A stretch of 64,000 nucleotides of DNA from Congeria kusceri (GCA_027627225.1 CM051040.1:24180134-24244133), one strand, 5' to 3'; positions 26,265-39,277 are shown, numbered from the stretch's first letter. Translations and numbers: made by a program. The notes: generated by a model from the letters alone, not told the origin.

Positions 26265-26850
26265 GCAGGATATATGCCCCAAAAAGGGTAGTTAGGTAGG
26301 AATTTTTTTTTTGGGTAAATGGTCACCTTGAGGATTCTAAACTGAATAAATATTCCAAACATATCAGTAATACCCTTAAACATTGTTTATAAGTGGATGT
26401 TATCAAAACAAAACACTTATTTGTCCACAAAACATTTAAATGGTGGAAAAAGTAAATAAAACAAATACAGATTATGTGTTTGATAAACACACATGCCCCC
26501 GATTGGTGCTGGGTAGCCCATTTCTTAGTCCAAATTAGGTCAAAGTCAAGGTCAAACTGAGGTTGGGTGATATGGTTTGTTTCAGGATATATGCCCAAAA
26601 AAGGTAGTTAGGTAGGGAAATTTTTTTTTGTTGGTAAATGGTCAACTTGAGGATTCTAAAACTGAAAAAATATTCCAAACATATCAGTAATACCCTTAAA
26701 TATTGTTTATAAGTGGATGTTATCAAAACAAAACACATATTTGTCCACAAAACATTTTAAAGGTGGAAAAAGTAAATAAAACAAATAAAGATTCTGTGTT
26801 TGATAAACACACGTACCCCCGGTTGGTGCTGGGTAGCCCATTTCTTAGAT
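26265..26850. repeat. ~310 bp direct duplication of the array-element start
   Basis: The sequence from GGATATATGCCC through GGTTGGTGCTGGGTAGCCCA appears at 26265-26525 and again at 26577-26848. The second copy joins directly onto GGGTGATATGG of the first, as in a tandem duplication of the element's 5' part. Confidence 0.75.
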
Positions 26851-26854
26851 TTAA

Positions 26855-27155
26855 ATATTTCTGCCCTTTTTGCAAGTTATGGCCCAATGATTATTTTCCT
26901 GTATGTAATGTATAGGGAAAATTTCTTTTGAATGCAACTCCTCCTAGAGTATCCAACGGATTTTCTTGAAACTTGTCTTCGTTGTAGAGGGTTTTGTGTA
27001 GTTGAACAGTACGTAAAGATGGGGATTGAATTTTTATTAAAAAGTACATATATTTTCATTTCGTATCATTACTTGAAAAACTGACTGACCCCTACCTTCA
27101 AACGTACATTCAATCGGGACCCGATGTCACCCATGTGACAAAGTTCTAGTTTCTT
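26855..27155 (-). repeat. Dispersed bivalve-type repeat, minus orientation
   Basis: Read on the minus strand it begins AAACTAGAACTTTGTCACAT then GGGTGAC, the same opening design as the plus-strand repeat at 27775. Its body ends near TTGCAAAAAGGGCAG. No ORF is supported. Confidence 0.5.
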
Positions 27156-27159
27156 TGTA

Positions 27160-27770
27160 TTGTTTTCATATTATTCACATAATTGTGTGGCAGGCGCGTA
27201 GTGAAGTTGTCAATATTTGGGCGGCGAAAATCTTAAATTAGAAGACCTAACAATATAGATAGTTATAGATACTTGTTTTATACATGGTAAAAAGATTTAT
27301 CAACTGTGCAAGAATCAACTTTGACGAGTTTATATTCAGTTTGTCCTTGTAATTCAATATAAATAATATATAGTTATTTCAGACAAGAATTAACTTTGTA
27401 ATCAAATGTAAAGAAAACATCAGGCATATAATCAGTGCGATTGATAGGTTTTGTGAATTGTGAGCTTGTCCGATCTAATGCTATACAAAATTTATTCTTA
27501 TAATGAAGTTGCCAGCGTATCATATTGGCAGAACTGAGCACACAGTTGTTTGTGAACAGTCTTAAAATGTCCCTAAATAGCCTTTCTCGACGTATTTGCT
27601 GAAGCGAATTAGGAGATCATGTCAGTCATGTCCATCCCATCTACGGCGACCCTATGTACATACAGCGTCATCTAATGGGTGTGTCATGCATGTCACATGG
27701 CCAACTGGTCGTCTTTAGATATGTCTGTGGACGCCTCGCGGTCATTAATCCCCTTGACTTCCAGACTGTG
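27160..27770. other. No feature recognised
   Basis: AT-rich to 27600, then mixed composition. No exon with splice sites or coding bias was found. Confidence 0.4.
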
Positions 27771-27774
27771 TGCA

Positions 27775-28330
27775 ATCAAAAACTAGAATTGTCACGTGAG
27801 TGACGGATATACCCCCACAATATGGTCTTGTCACAAAACTATGGCATCCATTCGAAAGAAATGAACACAACGAGAATGATTTAATTTGTGAATGTTGTGT
27901 ATTTGGAAACATTTAATTTCAATAGGAGCCATAACTCTGTCAACATTTAGTGGTTTGTAACCAAAGTCAAATCCATATAAAGAAAATTGCCCCGCCCCCC
28001 TGGCGGCCATGTTTTCCAGAGGGCAACAATTTTCGAACTTGGTCGAGATATCACAACAAAAATTGTATTGAGCAAGTTTCAAGAAGTTTGGGCAAACAAA
28101 TGTAACTTCTAGAGCTTTTTCTTCAATTTGACCTAGTGACCTAGTTGTTGACCCCACATCACCCAGTTTCGAACTCGGCTGAGATACCAATGGCACAAAT
28201 ATTCTGAAGATTGGACAATAAATGTGGCCTATAGTGTGTTAACAAGGTAAAGGTTGATGACGAACGATGCACGACGGACGGAAGGCAATCACAATAGCTC
28301 ATCATGAGCATGTTGTGCTCATGTGAGCTA
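27775..28330 (+). repeat. Dispersed bivalve-type repeat ending GACGGACGG and a TGAGC hairpin
   Basis: Starts AAAAACTAGAATTGTCACGT and ends ACGACGGACGGAAGG, then AATAGCTCATCATGAGCATG and TGCTCATGTGAGCTAAAA. The last part contains a short hairpin of TGAGC/GCTCA pairs. This end is recalled as very common in bivalve genomic sequence. It stands head-to-head with the repeat at 26855-27155. Confidence 0.6.
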
Positions 28331-28484
28331 AAATGCTGTATGTTATTTTTGATTATATTAATTCAATATATTATAAACACATATGATAGTGTGTGTGTGT
28401 AAAACTGTATTTTGTGCAATAATCTGCTTGCTCTATATTGTGTTAAACGCAGTAATTTGTGCCGCAAAGATAAATTTATTAATA

Positions 28485-30270
28485 TTTGTATGCCCCACCA
28501 TCAATGATGGTGGGGAATATAGAGTTTTACCCTGTCCGTGGATACGTACGTATGTACGTGTGTACGTATGTACGTGTGTACGTATGTACGTGCATTCGGA
28601 TTCTTGTCCCGACAATAACTTTGTCCAGCATTGGAGGATTTTCAAATAACTTGGCAGAAATGTTAAGCATAATAAGACGGTGTGTCGCGCACAGGAACCA
28701 GGTCCCTAGGTCCAAGGTCAATGTCACACTTAAGGTCAAAGGTCAAATATAAGAATTTAAGCCTTCTATCATGTGTCCAGCATGAAAGGAATTTCAAATA
28801 ACTTAGCACAAGTGTCCAAGGTCGAAGTCACACTTAAAGGTCAAAGGTCAAATACAAGAATTAAAGCCACAGACCCTGTCCGGAGCATAATTTTGTCTTG
28901 CATGGAAGGAATTTCAAATAACTTGGCACAAGTGTTGAGCATGGTAAAATGGTGTGTCACGCGCAATAACCAGGTCCCTAGGTTCACGGTCAAGGTCACA
29001 CTTAAAGGTCAAAGCTCAACTATAAGAATTTAAGTCATAGACACTGTCTGGAACATAATATTTTCCAACATGGAAGGAATTTCAAATAACTTGGCGCAAG
29101 TGTTGAGCATGGTGAGACGATGTGTTGCGTGCAAGAACCAGGTCCCTAGGTCCAAGGTCACACTAAAAGGTCAAAGGTCAAGAATTTAAGCCATAAATAC
29201 TTTATGAAGCATAATTTTGTCAAGCAGGGAAGGATTTTAAACTTACTTGGCCGAAGTGCTAAGCATGGTGTGTCAGTGTGTTGCGCGTAAGAACCAGGTC
29301 CCTTTGTATAATGTGAAGGTCACACTAATGTCAAAGGTCAAATATAAGAATTTAAGCCATAGACAATGTCCGGAGTATAATGTTGTCCAGCAGGGAAGGC
29401 TTTTCAAACAACTTGGCAATAGTGATAAGCATTATGCGGTGGTTTCACATGCCAGAACCAGGTGCCTTGGTCCACGGTCAAGGTCACATTTTAAAGTCAA
29501 GTATATGTATATATGTTAAGATTCTTGTCCAACAACTCTGTCCAGCATTGCAGGATTTTCAAAGGAATTTCAACTTGGCAGAAGTGATAATCACTATAAG
29601 ACGATGTGTCGCCCACAAAAAATAGGTCCAAGGTCAATGTCACACTTAAGGTCTAAGGTCAAGTATACAAATTAAGTCCATGGATTCTGTTTAGAGCATT
29701 ATTTTCAAATAACTTGGTAGAAGTGGTAACCATTATGAGACGGCATGTGGCGTACAAGAACCAGGTCTGTAGCTGAAAGGTCAAGGTCATTAATCAAGGT
29801 AAAATGTAAAATAATTTTCCAGAGCATAATATTGTCATGCATGCAGGGATTTACAGATAAATTGGCAGAAATGATCACAATCACCAGATGATGTGTTGTA
29901 TGCACGAACCTGACTTGTTAAGTTAGTAAATTACTTCCCTTTATTCATGAGTGTGCAAAGCATGATTAAAAAATTATCAAAGGCATTTTGTTGATTTTGC
30001 ACAGAATAAGTTAAAATAGCAAGAGTAAGTGAAGCATACAAGAACCATAACTAATAATTGCCCAACAGTTTTAATTACTTCCCTTTAGGGATGTTTTTGT
30101 TAGGACTAAAACTATTTTGTGATATCCAAATTACTTCACAGAATAAGAGTAAACATTAGCAAAAAGTACTATGTAAAAGGACAATTCTCCTTTTGCAAAA
30201 TAATTTGTATGCATACAGTCAAAGCGGCCCCATGTGTAAATGGCTGCCTAGGTGGGGGCATCCGTGTCTG
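28485..30270 (+). mobile_element. Monomer-array element with DR1-like sites
   Basis: Opens with ATGCCCCACCATCAATGATG then GTGGGG (a perfect hairpin), followed by a GTACGTATGTACGTGT tract. It then carries about eight ~150-170 bp monomers (to about 29900), each with AATTTCAAATAACTTGGCA, AACCAGGTCCCTAGGT and CAAGGTCACACTTAAAGGTCA or variants. The far end near 30245 reads GGTGGGGGCATCCGTGTC, roughly the inverse of the start. No protein is encoded. Monomers at 28733, 28838 and 29168 contain AGGTCAAAGGTCA exactly. Confidence 0.65.
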
Positions 30271-32255
30271 TGGACACATTTCAAGTTTAATGTTATGTAA
30301 TTTTATGGTATATTACATTTAAATTACATATATTGTTGTTATTACATTGCACATTGTCATAATACCATATGTATTTTATATCAATTATTTTTACATTACA
30401 TAGTTTGAGATCCAATAACTGTAAAGTGATCTTTAACGTTTGAATTATTTAACATTTATCAAAATTATCCTCATTTTTATACGCATAATGCAATAATGCA
30501 GTGTATTTAGTATCTGCATTTGGTACATGATGCTGTGAAGCAATTAATGTGGATGAATGAAATTATTTTTGTGTATATACCTGGTCTTTATATACATATA
30601 ATGCGTGGTCATGTGTTGTGAGTTTGCTATTTGAATTTAATGAACAAATAACAACCAAGCTTAAGTTTACAAGGAACAAAATATCAACATGTTCAAATAA
30701 AAAAAATAACCAATTCATCAACAAATCATGACTTAATTACACAATAATGTTCAATGACAATAAATTAAATATAACTGATTTTTATACTAAAGTGACTTAG
30801 CAAACAAAATTAAAAAAAATGTGTTATGTAAAATTAATTAACTTTTAAAGAAAATGATATTTACAAATTGAGAAAGTGTATATGCATTTACAGACAACGT
30901 ATTTCAGAATGTTACAGACAGAAAAGGATTTGATACAAATTGGTCATTTGCACCAAACTTTCTGGGAAGGTTGGAAATAGGCCAATAAAAAATGATTGGA
31001 TTTTGGTGGTGATTTGGATCACTGTCTGGATCCAGGATTTTTGTTAAGGCATCTTTATTATTGCTATAATAAGGCAACTTTGCTGCTTTGGCAGAGGTCT
31101 GCAAAACTTTAAGAATTGTATTTCACCTAACTGAATAATCTGTAACCGGATGTTTAACTGTGTAGCTATGGGTTACATTGACCTATGTCAGCATGAGTCC
31201 TGAGTAGAGAGATTATTTGCAGTAATAAATATCAATACATGTTAATTGCAGGATGTTGCACCATGTGACCATTTTATACATCTATTCCTGTAAGTGAAAA
31301 TATAAGATTTTTATAATACAATTAAAACGCCCCTAAAACTGACCCTCTAAATCGTTTTTAATTGTATAATCAGGCATTATATTTTCTATAATAATGTCAA
31401 ACTGATTTTTTTTACAATCTAATCAACCATTGTATCACTGATAAAAAATACAGTATATATGTCGACATTTACAATACCACACATAAGTACAATGCATACT
31501 TGTATATACAGTGATTTACATTATAACATAAAAATGATAGGACTTATGTTTGTTAATGTTCATGAGTTGTCCTGATAGTTGTATTGTTGTGTGCATGGAT
31601 GACTCTTTGTGCCTAACATGTACTGTGAACAGTAATATTTATTTACAAATACATAGAGAGCTTCAGACATGGCAAAAGACTGTCAAAATTTACAGGCCAG
31701 AATGTCCTACGAAAGGTAAAAAATTACAGCCAGTTGTAAATGTCACCGACCTAAATCGAGTTTGAAATACATATTGTATTTACAGATACGACAACCATTA
31801 CCGGACAGTAAGTCCGGCATCTTGGATTTTACCGCCCGCCCTTTTACATTTTTGCCGGCAGTGTCTGGCGGGCCTGCGGTCTTTCGCCATGTCTGAGCTT
31901 ATTATTGCAATTATCTATGCCATGACATTAATTTCTTCATGTTTTGCATGTAATTGAGTAAATACATAAGTACAGGTGTGATTTATTAGCAATACACTGT
32001 TGATAACTAAATGATTTATCTGCCACTTAATTTTTACAGAAAACTGGCAGTTGCCTGCGTGGAAATGTGATGCAATGTGTATACAAATTACCTGAATGAT
32101 TGTTTGCTTAACAACTATATACTACCAATAAAATGTAATCAGATATATGTCATGGTGTTTTGTTTTCTTTTTAATGCTTTTTAATGTTGGAGGTTAAGTA
32201 GAGAAAAACTAATAAAAGTATTTCAAGAAATATTCTTTGCAAGAATATTGCAATT
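30271..32255. other. AT-rich sequence with a small GC-rich island, no gene recognised
   Basis: Mostly AT-rich. A short GC-rich stretch at about 31796-31895 contains TTACCGGACAGTAAGTCCGG and GCCGGCAGTGTCTGGCGGGC. The 71-codon frame at 31550-31765 has no recognised relatives and no splice or Kozak support. Confidence 0.4.
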
Positions 32256-32259
32256 GAAT

Positions 32260-33558
32260 ATATACAAGTCATAATATGACACGTCAAACAAAAACAAGGA
32301 TATCAGTAAAACTGGTGGATGATCCCCAATGCACTTTGTCAAGCAATATTAATGTAATGAGAAGGGCAGAGATTGTAAATGGCTAAAAATCGTTAGAACT
32401 GCAAGACCAAATCTGCCATCAAAACTGTATGTGAGCATACCACACAGATACCATATGAACATGCAGATGAAGTAAAATTGTAAAAATATAATAAAAACAA
32501 AATAAAATAAATAAAATAATGGATTATTATTGTTATACAGGTATGGTTATTTCCATTCCTAGTTATTTAGTTTTCCATCAAGCAGCATTGACTTTCATAT
32601 AGCAGTTCCTGAGAAATAGATATGACACAATGACATCTTCAAAGTCCAGTAACTCCAAGAAAAATTATTGAAGCGGAACCTCCTGGTAATATGCATACCT
32701 ACTCTTAGAAATTAAGCTTCCCATTAAGTTTTATTGAAATCTGGCCAGTAGTTGCTGAGAAAAAGCCCGTACAAGAATTGCGCAATACAAACTAATTTCA
32801 AAAATCTTCAAAGTACCATAACTAAGAGAAAAATCACTGAAGCGGAACATCCTGGTAATATACACAATGCCTCTTGGTAATGAAGAGTTCTATTCAGTTT
32901 CAATGAAATCTGTCCAGTAGTTGCTGAGAAAATGCCCAGACAAGAATTGTGCACTATATACTAATTTCAGAAATTTTCAATGTCCCAAAACTCCGAGAAA
33001 AATCATTGAAGCGAAACATCCTGAAAATATGCACACCTCCTCTTGGTAATGAAGCTTCCCATAAAGTTTCGTTGAATTCCGGCAAGTAGTTGCTGAGAAA
33101 AAGCCGGGACAAGAAAGTCAAGAATTGCGCAATATATACTAATTTCAGAAATCTTCAAGGTCCCATAACTCTGCGAAAATTCATTGAAGCAAAACGTCCT
33201 GGTAATATGCACACCTCATCTTAGTAATGAAGCTTCCCATAAAGTTTTGTTGAATTCTGGCCAGTAATTGTTGAGAAATAGCCCGGACGAGAAAGTCAAG
33301 AATTTTTCACTCCTTACATATTTCAGAAATCTTCAAAGGCCTATAACTCTGAAAAAAAATCAACTAAGCGGAACGTCCTGGTAATATGCACATCTCTTGG
33401 TAATGAAGCTTCCCGTAAAGTTTCATTGAATTCCGCTATTAGTTGCTGAGAAATAGTCCGGACAAGGAAGTGGGACGGAAGGACAGACGGTAGGATGGAT
33501 GGACGGACGGACAAGGCGGCAACTATATGATCCCTCGAAATTTTTCGGCAGCATAAAA
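32260..33558 (+). mobile_element. Monomer-array element (GAAGCGGAAC family), complete
   Basis: A unique head (AACAAGGATATCAGTAAAAC ... CAATGAGAAGGGC) is followed by five monomers of about 150-175 bp with ATTGAAGCGGAAC, CCTGGTAATATGCACACCTC, GGTAATGAAGCTTCCC and CAGTAGTTGCTGAGAAA. A GGACGGACGGAC tract and an end TCGAAATTTTTCGGCAGCAT follow. The same family is at 52960-53945. Confidence 0.7.
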
Positions 33559-33559
33559 A

Positions 33560-35545
33560 CAATCATCAATTTAATTGAGACTAACACAATTTAAAACATT
33601 TTTAATTTCTCTACTGCAGACCAATGAAAAGTCAAGTGCAAAAAATTTAACACAAGTTTTATCAACTATATGAATTAGTTTTTTAATAATAAATTATTTC
33701 ACCGCCAGCATTTTATTGCACGACATACACATGTTATGATTAAATAGGTCACTCAAGAGATTAAATAAATTGCTTTTATCTCTAATTTGGCCTTAATGAA
33801 CTGCAACAATACAGTGAAATTTGACCTTTGCTAGTCTCTTTGCTTGTAGTTGACAAGTGTTATCAATATAATGATTAAGAAAATTGCGTTTAAACATGTA
33901 CATCGTCTACTAAGATGAAAAACATTCTTCCAGTCTTTAACATTTTTCCCTTCAATTGTGGACATGAATTCATATAGGTCAGGACAATATCCATACAGGG
34001 TCTAATAGGATGAGAAACTCTTAAAATTCTCTGTATTATTATTTCTTATACCGGTTCTGGTGTACCTGGTTTGAACATACAGATTAGGACAAATGTATTG
34101 AAGAAGTCAACAATGAACAAGAACAAGACTGGATAAACTATTGCTATGTACTTCTATCCAATGTAGGCTATATGTAGCTTCATTATCTTTCGGGATGGGA
34201 ACTGGAATTTTAAATGACCATTAGAAAAAAAAGAGAAGATATTCCAAAATACATAAACATTAATAAAACAATTTAGATGCCGCGATCAGTTTGTTTGCTA
34301 TATGTGTATTTACATTTATTTTGTTTACCGATGAGTAAACAATAAGTAAATTTTGCAAATACGTGTGACAATGAAACCATACGTTACAAATAATTATAGA
34401 CACTTACGTGTATATAACCAGCTTCAATACAACTTAAGTACATGATTATTATAAAATATCGTGTCAAAACGTCGGTGATTTGCATCTTTATGATGATTAT
34501 AAATAACGATAAAATTGAATATGCTGGTGAACGGGTGAGGATGACATATATGAACATGTAATCAAATAATCTGAATGGATATTATAAAAGAAGGAATGTT
34601 TGAAATAATCACGCCCATGAAGAATAAGATAATGATGCGTTTTTATAATCATCATAAGAACCCCGTATACACATTCACATAACAATCGAAACAATTAATT
34701 AACGATTAACTAATAAATCATATAAATGGACATCAATATTATTGTAAAAGTAACATCAAATTCAAATTAAGCCAATTAGTGAAATGTGGTATATACGTAA
34801 AAGAGGTGATCATTTGTAGTTAACAAAAGAACAATCAGTGATTTATAATTTTAAGTTGATTTTAATGATTATTGTCCGAATTGTAAATGTAAACCTAAAC
34901 GTATATACACACTATATAAATTCATTGTGACTTTCATATGCGTTTTCACTTTTTTCTTTTATTAATACTGTCAAATAATAGTGCTTTATTATATAATTAT
35001 TTATTAATTAACCGTAATATGAAGAAAACATAATTAATTATATCTACATTTTAACAAACTCTGTGCGACACACAATGTAGAATGTTGCTAAAAGACCGTA
35101 AACACTGTACAACTCTTAAATGTTAAAGAGCAGATGCACATATACCCGCCATAATTCGCGAATCGTCGCGAACTTTCGTGACGTCGCTTCGCGAATATTG
35201 ATCCAAGGCTTGTCACGACAGCGCGAATTCTGCGGGTTTCGCGTGGTACGTACTGTACAGTGAAGAGCAATTTTTGCAAAAATGACAACTACATGCTGCT
35301 GAATATAAATATCAGCTGAGTTACGGCAAACCAAATCCCTCAAATCAAAAATATTAAAACAGTATTTGCCCAATTTATATAATTTTTGCAATAACAACAC
35401 ATCTCTTTCTGTTTTGGTCTCTACTGGGTGCTTTATTTTGTTATCCCTTCTTTATCATCCAGAATGACCATCCAAGTCAGTGTGCAAGTCAAAGTGACTA
35501 ATTTTCCATTAAAACACCCCATGATATTTGTCAATATCTGAACTT
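33560..35545. other. AT-rich sequence with one CpG-rich patch, no gene recognised
   Basis: AT-rich throughout except 35140-35260, which is dense in CpG and contains TTCGCGAA twice along with related TCGCGAACTTTCGTG words. No exon is supported. Confidence 0.4.
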
Positions 35546-35547
35546 AT

Positions 35548-35763
35548 AAGGTCTAATTATCACAAAACGGAAGTCACATCCTCAGTCAGTTAGATAATAA
35601 ACACATATGGTTCAGTGCATAATGCATATGATTTTTAAAATACAGTTTAAATGATATGTTTTGGTATCAATTTAAAGGTATATATGTAAGTATAAAAAGG
35701 GGTTTTGGGCACTACTTTGTTCTTAGTGGTTCCCAGCTTCATAACTTATGGCCCATGTATTCA
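35548..35763 (+). repeat. Direct repeat, left copy, flanking the endonuclease/transposase region
   Basis: Runs from AAGGTCTAATTA to GGCCCATGTATTCA. It matches 39278-39508 in the same orientation with few substitutions and a 12 bp indel (GGTTACAATCAG present only in the right copy). Shared internal words include AAAACGGAAGTCACATCCTC and TTCTTAGTGGTTCCCAGCTT. Confidence 0.85.
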
Positions 35764-36051
35764 TGTACAAAATGGCAGCCTCCATGCCCGTCAAAACCGG
35801 TGTGTTTATTCTAAGGTAAGTATTTTGAGTAACAACACATATAATTTTGTTGACATGCTGTTTTTTTTCAAAAGGTTATGACCTTATCTTTCCAACGATG
35901 TATGGTGATATATTGAAAAGTAGCTTGGTCATGGTGAAAATTGAGATCAAACATTGTATATTTTATATGTAATAATGTAGGATTTATTTGCGCATGCGCA
36001 ACCTTTGAGAACTTCCAGTAAGATTTGTTGTCTGCTTACAAGCACACTGTA

Positions 36052-36395
36052 ATGGAGAGAATTACAGCCAGATGCCATCTTGACCCCATTAAAGGCTGTA
36101 TTTTATGGGATGGTTGCTCTAGTGGACATGAGGGGGTCGATAGGTGAAAGTTAAAGCAAAATGTCCACCAGAGTCACCATCCAAGACCCATTATGTTCAC
36201 CGTGTTGTTTTTCAGTTTCATTTTGGCATTAATTTGCACGAGTCTCAACAATTATCTCATTTATGTCATAATACTTCGTGCTGCAATCCTTATGATTTAG
36301 TTTTAGAACCTGTAACTGTTAATTATGCCCGCAAAGTTTGCGTCCGCACTGGCCGATGCATTGGCCGTGATGACCATCCGAACTACCTACTTTGA
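36052..36395 (+). pseudogene. His-Cys-box (I-PpoI-like) homing endonuclease domain, decayed
   Basis: The 36144-36395 frame reads HRVVFQFHFGINLHESQQLS, then HLCHNTSCCNPYDLVLEP, then VNYARKVCVRTGRC. This is the pattern S-H-L-C-H-N-T-x-C-x-N-P, E-P, N-x-x-R-x-x-C of the zinc-binding His-Me finger nucleases that include I-PpoI (Pfam zf-His_Me_endon). The presumed general-base His (SHLC) and metal-binding Asn (VNYARK) are kept. The zinc-ligand His after NP is Asp, and the last expected Cys is Tyr. The N-terminal part, from ATG at 36052 (MERITARCHLDPIKGC), is in a different frame, with TGA at about 36144, so a one-base indel separates them. It lies convergent to the transposase at 36625. It is broken and probably inactive. 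Confidence 0.72.
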
Positions 36396-36624
36396 ATCAT
36401 ACCAATTTTCCTAATTTGCAAAGTTAACAGATTCTATTCAGTTTACATTTTAGTTTGTAATTGTACTAAAATCAGGCATTCAGCTGAAAAAAAAAGCATG
36501 AACGCAGCAAATGAAGGCAAAACTATACATATATACACAAGTACAAGGCTCATGGTCGGTCCAGGTTTTCTAAGCCTCGCTAAATAAACTTATCTTTATT
36601 CAACGCTAACCTAGTATTCTCTAT

Positions 36625-38566
36625 TTATACATAACTGTGGTCTCTTAAATGTCTAGAACTTCTCACGACTGGTACCATGCCAGTGAGACCCTTACTATAA
36701 TGCAAATTTTCATGTAATTTATACCGTCTCTGGCTTGTCGCGTACCTAGTAGTTTTGCGTTTTTCAATTACATCTCTATTCGGCCTTTGGGTTCTTTGAT
36801 CGGTCTTCCGTATATTACCGTGGAACCGTTTGTAAGGGTGGCCCCTACAGACTTGGTTTTAATCAACACAGACACTGCGTACCCATTGTTTAGTTGTCTG
36901 GCCGTGAATCCTTCCGGCAAAGTTCCTAGGGTTAGTTATCATTTTTTGGGTTAACCGTCTGGTAAGATCGATTCACGGCCTCGCACTTTTGCGTAGTGGT
37001 CAACAATTTGGTTTTATCAAGGGCTGAGGGAGACAGCATAATGGCCATGCCTTTTAAAAGCAATGCCTTATCACCCTCTGTCATTCTTAGTTTAGCATTT
37101 ATTGGCATGAAGTTTTTAGCCTGATGGTAGTTTCCACAAAACACTAAACTAGATGTTTTGTAGGGCTCTCCGCAATACCCACCAAAGCAAGAACCAATTG
37201 CATCGGGTACCTTGGGCATACATTGTTTTATTTTGTTTAGGTCACCATTGTAAACCTTGTGGGCTGTCTTTAACTCTGCCACACACCGTTGTTTTATTGA
37301 AAGAGCAAAGTGATTCTTAATGTTTGTGTTTGAAGACCCTTTGAACATATTTGAACTAAAGTTGGCTTTGTAAACAGCACGCTTCAATGAATTTCCTGTG
37401 CCTTATGTCTTTGAAGTGTTCAACTTTATGTTTATTCCCTTTGCTCACACCTGCATGAATCCTAGAGTCACCATCACCATCACCAGTATAACCAGCTATT
37501 TTAACATATTTGATATTTCGCGGGACACTATTTCAGACCATTTACCTTCGTTACCTATTGGATCTGATTCGGATACATTTGCGGAGCAATGACCCCTATG
37601 GTTTGGGCAAACAACATTGTTCCCCTTATTTGGCAAGCGAGCTCCAATCATGCAAAGTTTATTGGCAATATGTACCCCTATTATTTTCTTGTCTTTAGTG
37701 TTATTTTCACAAAACGTGGTTGTCGCGATAGACCCTGCCTGAAATGGGGTCGAGTCGGAATCGAACATGGGGTTATTGTAGCACGAGTCGCCCTCTACAT
37801 TTACAGTTTTGGCTTTTTTTTTACCTACTAGGGCAATTACCTTCACAAGGGACACTCTTTGCTCATGCATGTCCTTAACATTGACACTTTCTACCTTTTC
37901 ATTAACTTTGTTACTTAATCTTTGCATGGAGGACTGGGTGGGGGCTATTATATTAGCGTTGTTAAGAATTCTGCGCACACCGGTATTGCTGATTGGTGTT
38001 ATGCACAGACCAAGCTGAAGGCCTATGTTTACTATTGCGGCACGCCTACCACGACCTTTTTTACAATCAACCTCCTCGTAAAGATTGCGATACTTGCTCA
38101 TGTATGAACACTTTGTACATTTTAGCCGCTCACGCCAACCTAGACCCCACCTAATGGAGTTAGCGGCATCAAAATTTAAATCGCCATCACAGTTTGGTTT
38201 AATTTGAGTATGTTCTTTAAATTCAGTGTTGAAAAGAACCTGGACCTCAGCCTGAGCCATCAACTTATTGGTATACAAGTCTGGATGTAGTGACGAGTCA
38301 TCAAAACTACTGTACTCATCAACTACATTAGTGGCATTGGGACGGGGCCGTAACGTTGACACAGTCGTGTCCGTACCATCGGTATTTTTGAAGGTTAGTA
38401 CATTGTTATTGTCAGGTATTCTACTATCGAATGACTTCATTTCCAATCTCACATACTTCTTATCAACAACAGTAGGAAAAGAAAGAGTTTTACCCTTGTT
38501 GGGACTCCCAAGCCCCCTTTTTAACCCACTTTTTCGCAAGTGAGCTCGACGCTTTGAAGCCGGCAT
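36625..38566 (-). pseudogene. Mutator-like transposase, multiple frame breaks
   Basis: ATG at 38566 opens MPASKRRAHLRKSGLK, a basic start. The first frame (to about 37496) contains a CTKCSYMSKYRNLY zinc-like motif, RRAAIVNIGLQLGLC, VNVEGDSCYNNP (candidate first acidic residue) and KKIIGVHIANKLC. After SNMLK comes TAG; AGYTGDGDGDSRIHAGV continues in another frame at about 37490-37400. 37387-36932 (SLKRAVYKANFS ... ALDKTKLLTTTQKCEAVNRS) is a third frame. A final piece ending SRHLRDHSYV reaches a stop at 36625-36627. This corresponds to the 'Mutator-like transposase domain' proteins abundant in cnidarian and mollusc genomes. There are at least three lesions, so it is a pseudogene. Confidence 0.75.
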
Positions 38567-38639
38567 AGCGACTAGACGTATCACAATAAGAAAATGTAAA
38601 CTACTATATATGTACACTAATTATATCTAACTTACACTA

Positions 38640-39277
38640 GTAATCACAATAATGAGTAAACATGCAAAGAAAACCTTTTTATTTCCACAGATTACACAGC
38701 AATGAGTACTGTATACAGACTGAAGGTTGCCGGAGACTGGCCTAGAAGGAATTCACACCTCACCCACAGGTTCAGGTGTGACAAACCACTGTTAATTAGT
38801 ATCTGGCATTGACATGTTTTTGTTTATTGTGTGTCAGGAGGTACAGTCTGTTGATTGTTATGTAAACAAACCCTTTTCTGGGGTCAAATGGCATCTGAAA
38901 TGCTACTTTTATATGGATTTTATCCCCCAAAAATGCAGAACATTTTTTTTTATAGCTCAAAACAGCTTAAAAACCTGTTCTATAACATTTAGAATGCCAA
39001 TGAAGATTGTTTTCACTTCTGATATTATATATTACAGCTGCTATGCCTATTAAAACTTAATTATAAGTTAAAATAATGTTTTCCAAGATGTACCTAAGTA
39101 CATGTATTCTGTTTAAATTATTGTCTCGAAGTGCCTTTATATGTGGTATTTTCAATTTTATTTTTTTCCAATTAATCCTTATACCAGTGTGATAGGACCT
39201 CATGTTCTTTCTCGAAATAGATCAGATTTATGAAAAATGTGGTTTTTATTCAAATTTGAAAGGGTTGGGTTCTCTTA
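38640..39277. other. Upstream region of the transposase pseudogene
   Basis: No TIR matching the 35.8-36.6 kb side was found. CCTCACCCACAGGTTCAGGT near 38760 and AT-rich sequence are all that is seen. Confidence 0.35.

Larger units (their letters stand above)
23943..26576. repeat. Segmental triplication, copy 3 (truncated)
   Basis: The first 1.5 kb match copy 2 closely; after about 25550 it diverges from both other copies by substitutions and small indels (for example CAATTCTTATTTC inserted near 25605). It ends in the first monomer of the array near 26576, so the microsatellite and GC-rich parts are absent. A ~110 bp deletion precedes its GAGT tract. Confidence 0.9.

Noticed and set aside
35772..35815. 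Possible first exon: ATG in the context AAAATGGCAGCC, open for 15 codons to a GTAAGT donor
   Set aside because: No partner exon with compatible phase was found; joining to the endonuclease region gives a stop. It starts just after the direct repeat, so it may be chance.
36144..36395. Reading the endonuclease frame as a complete 83-residue gene from its first in-frame ATG
   Set aside because: The family's N-terminal part is visible upstream in another frame, so this is the 3' part of a frameshifted gene.
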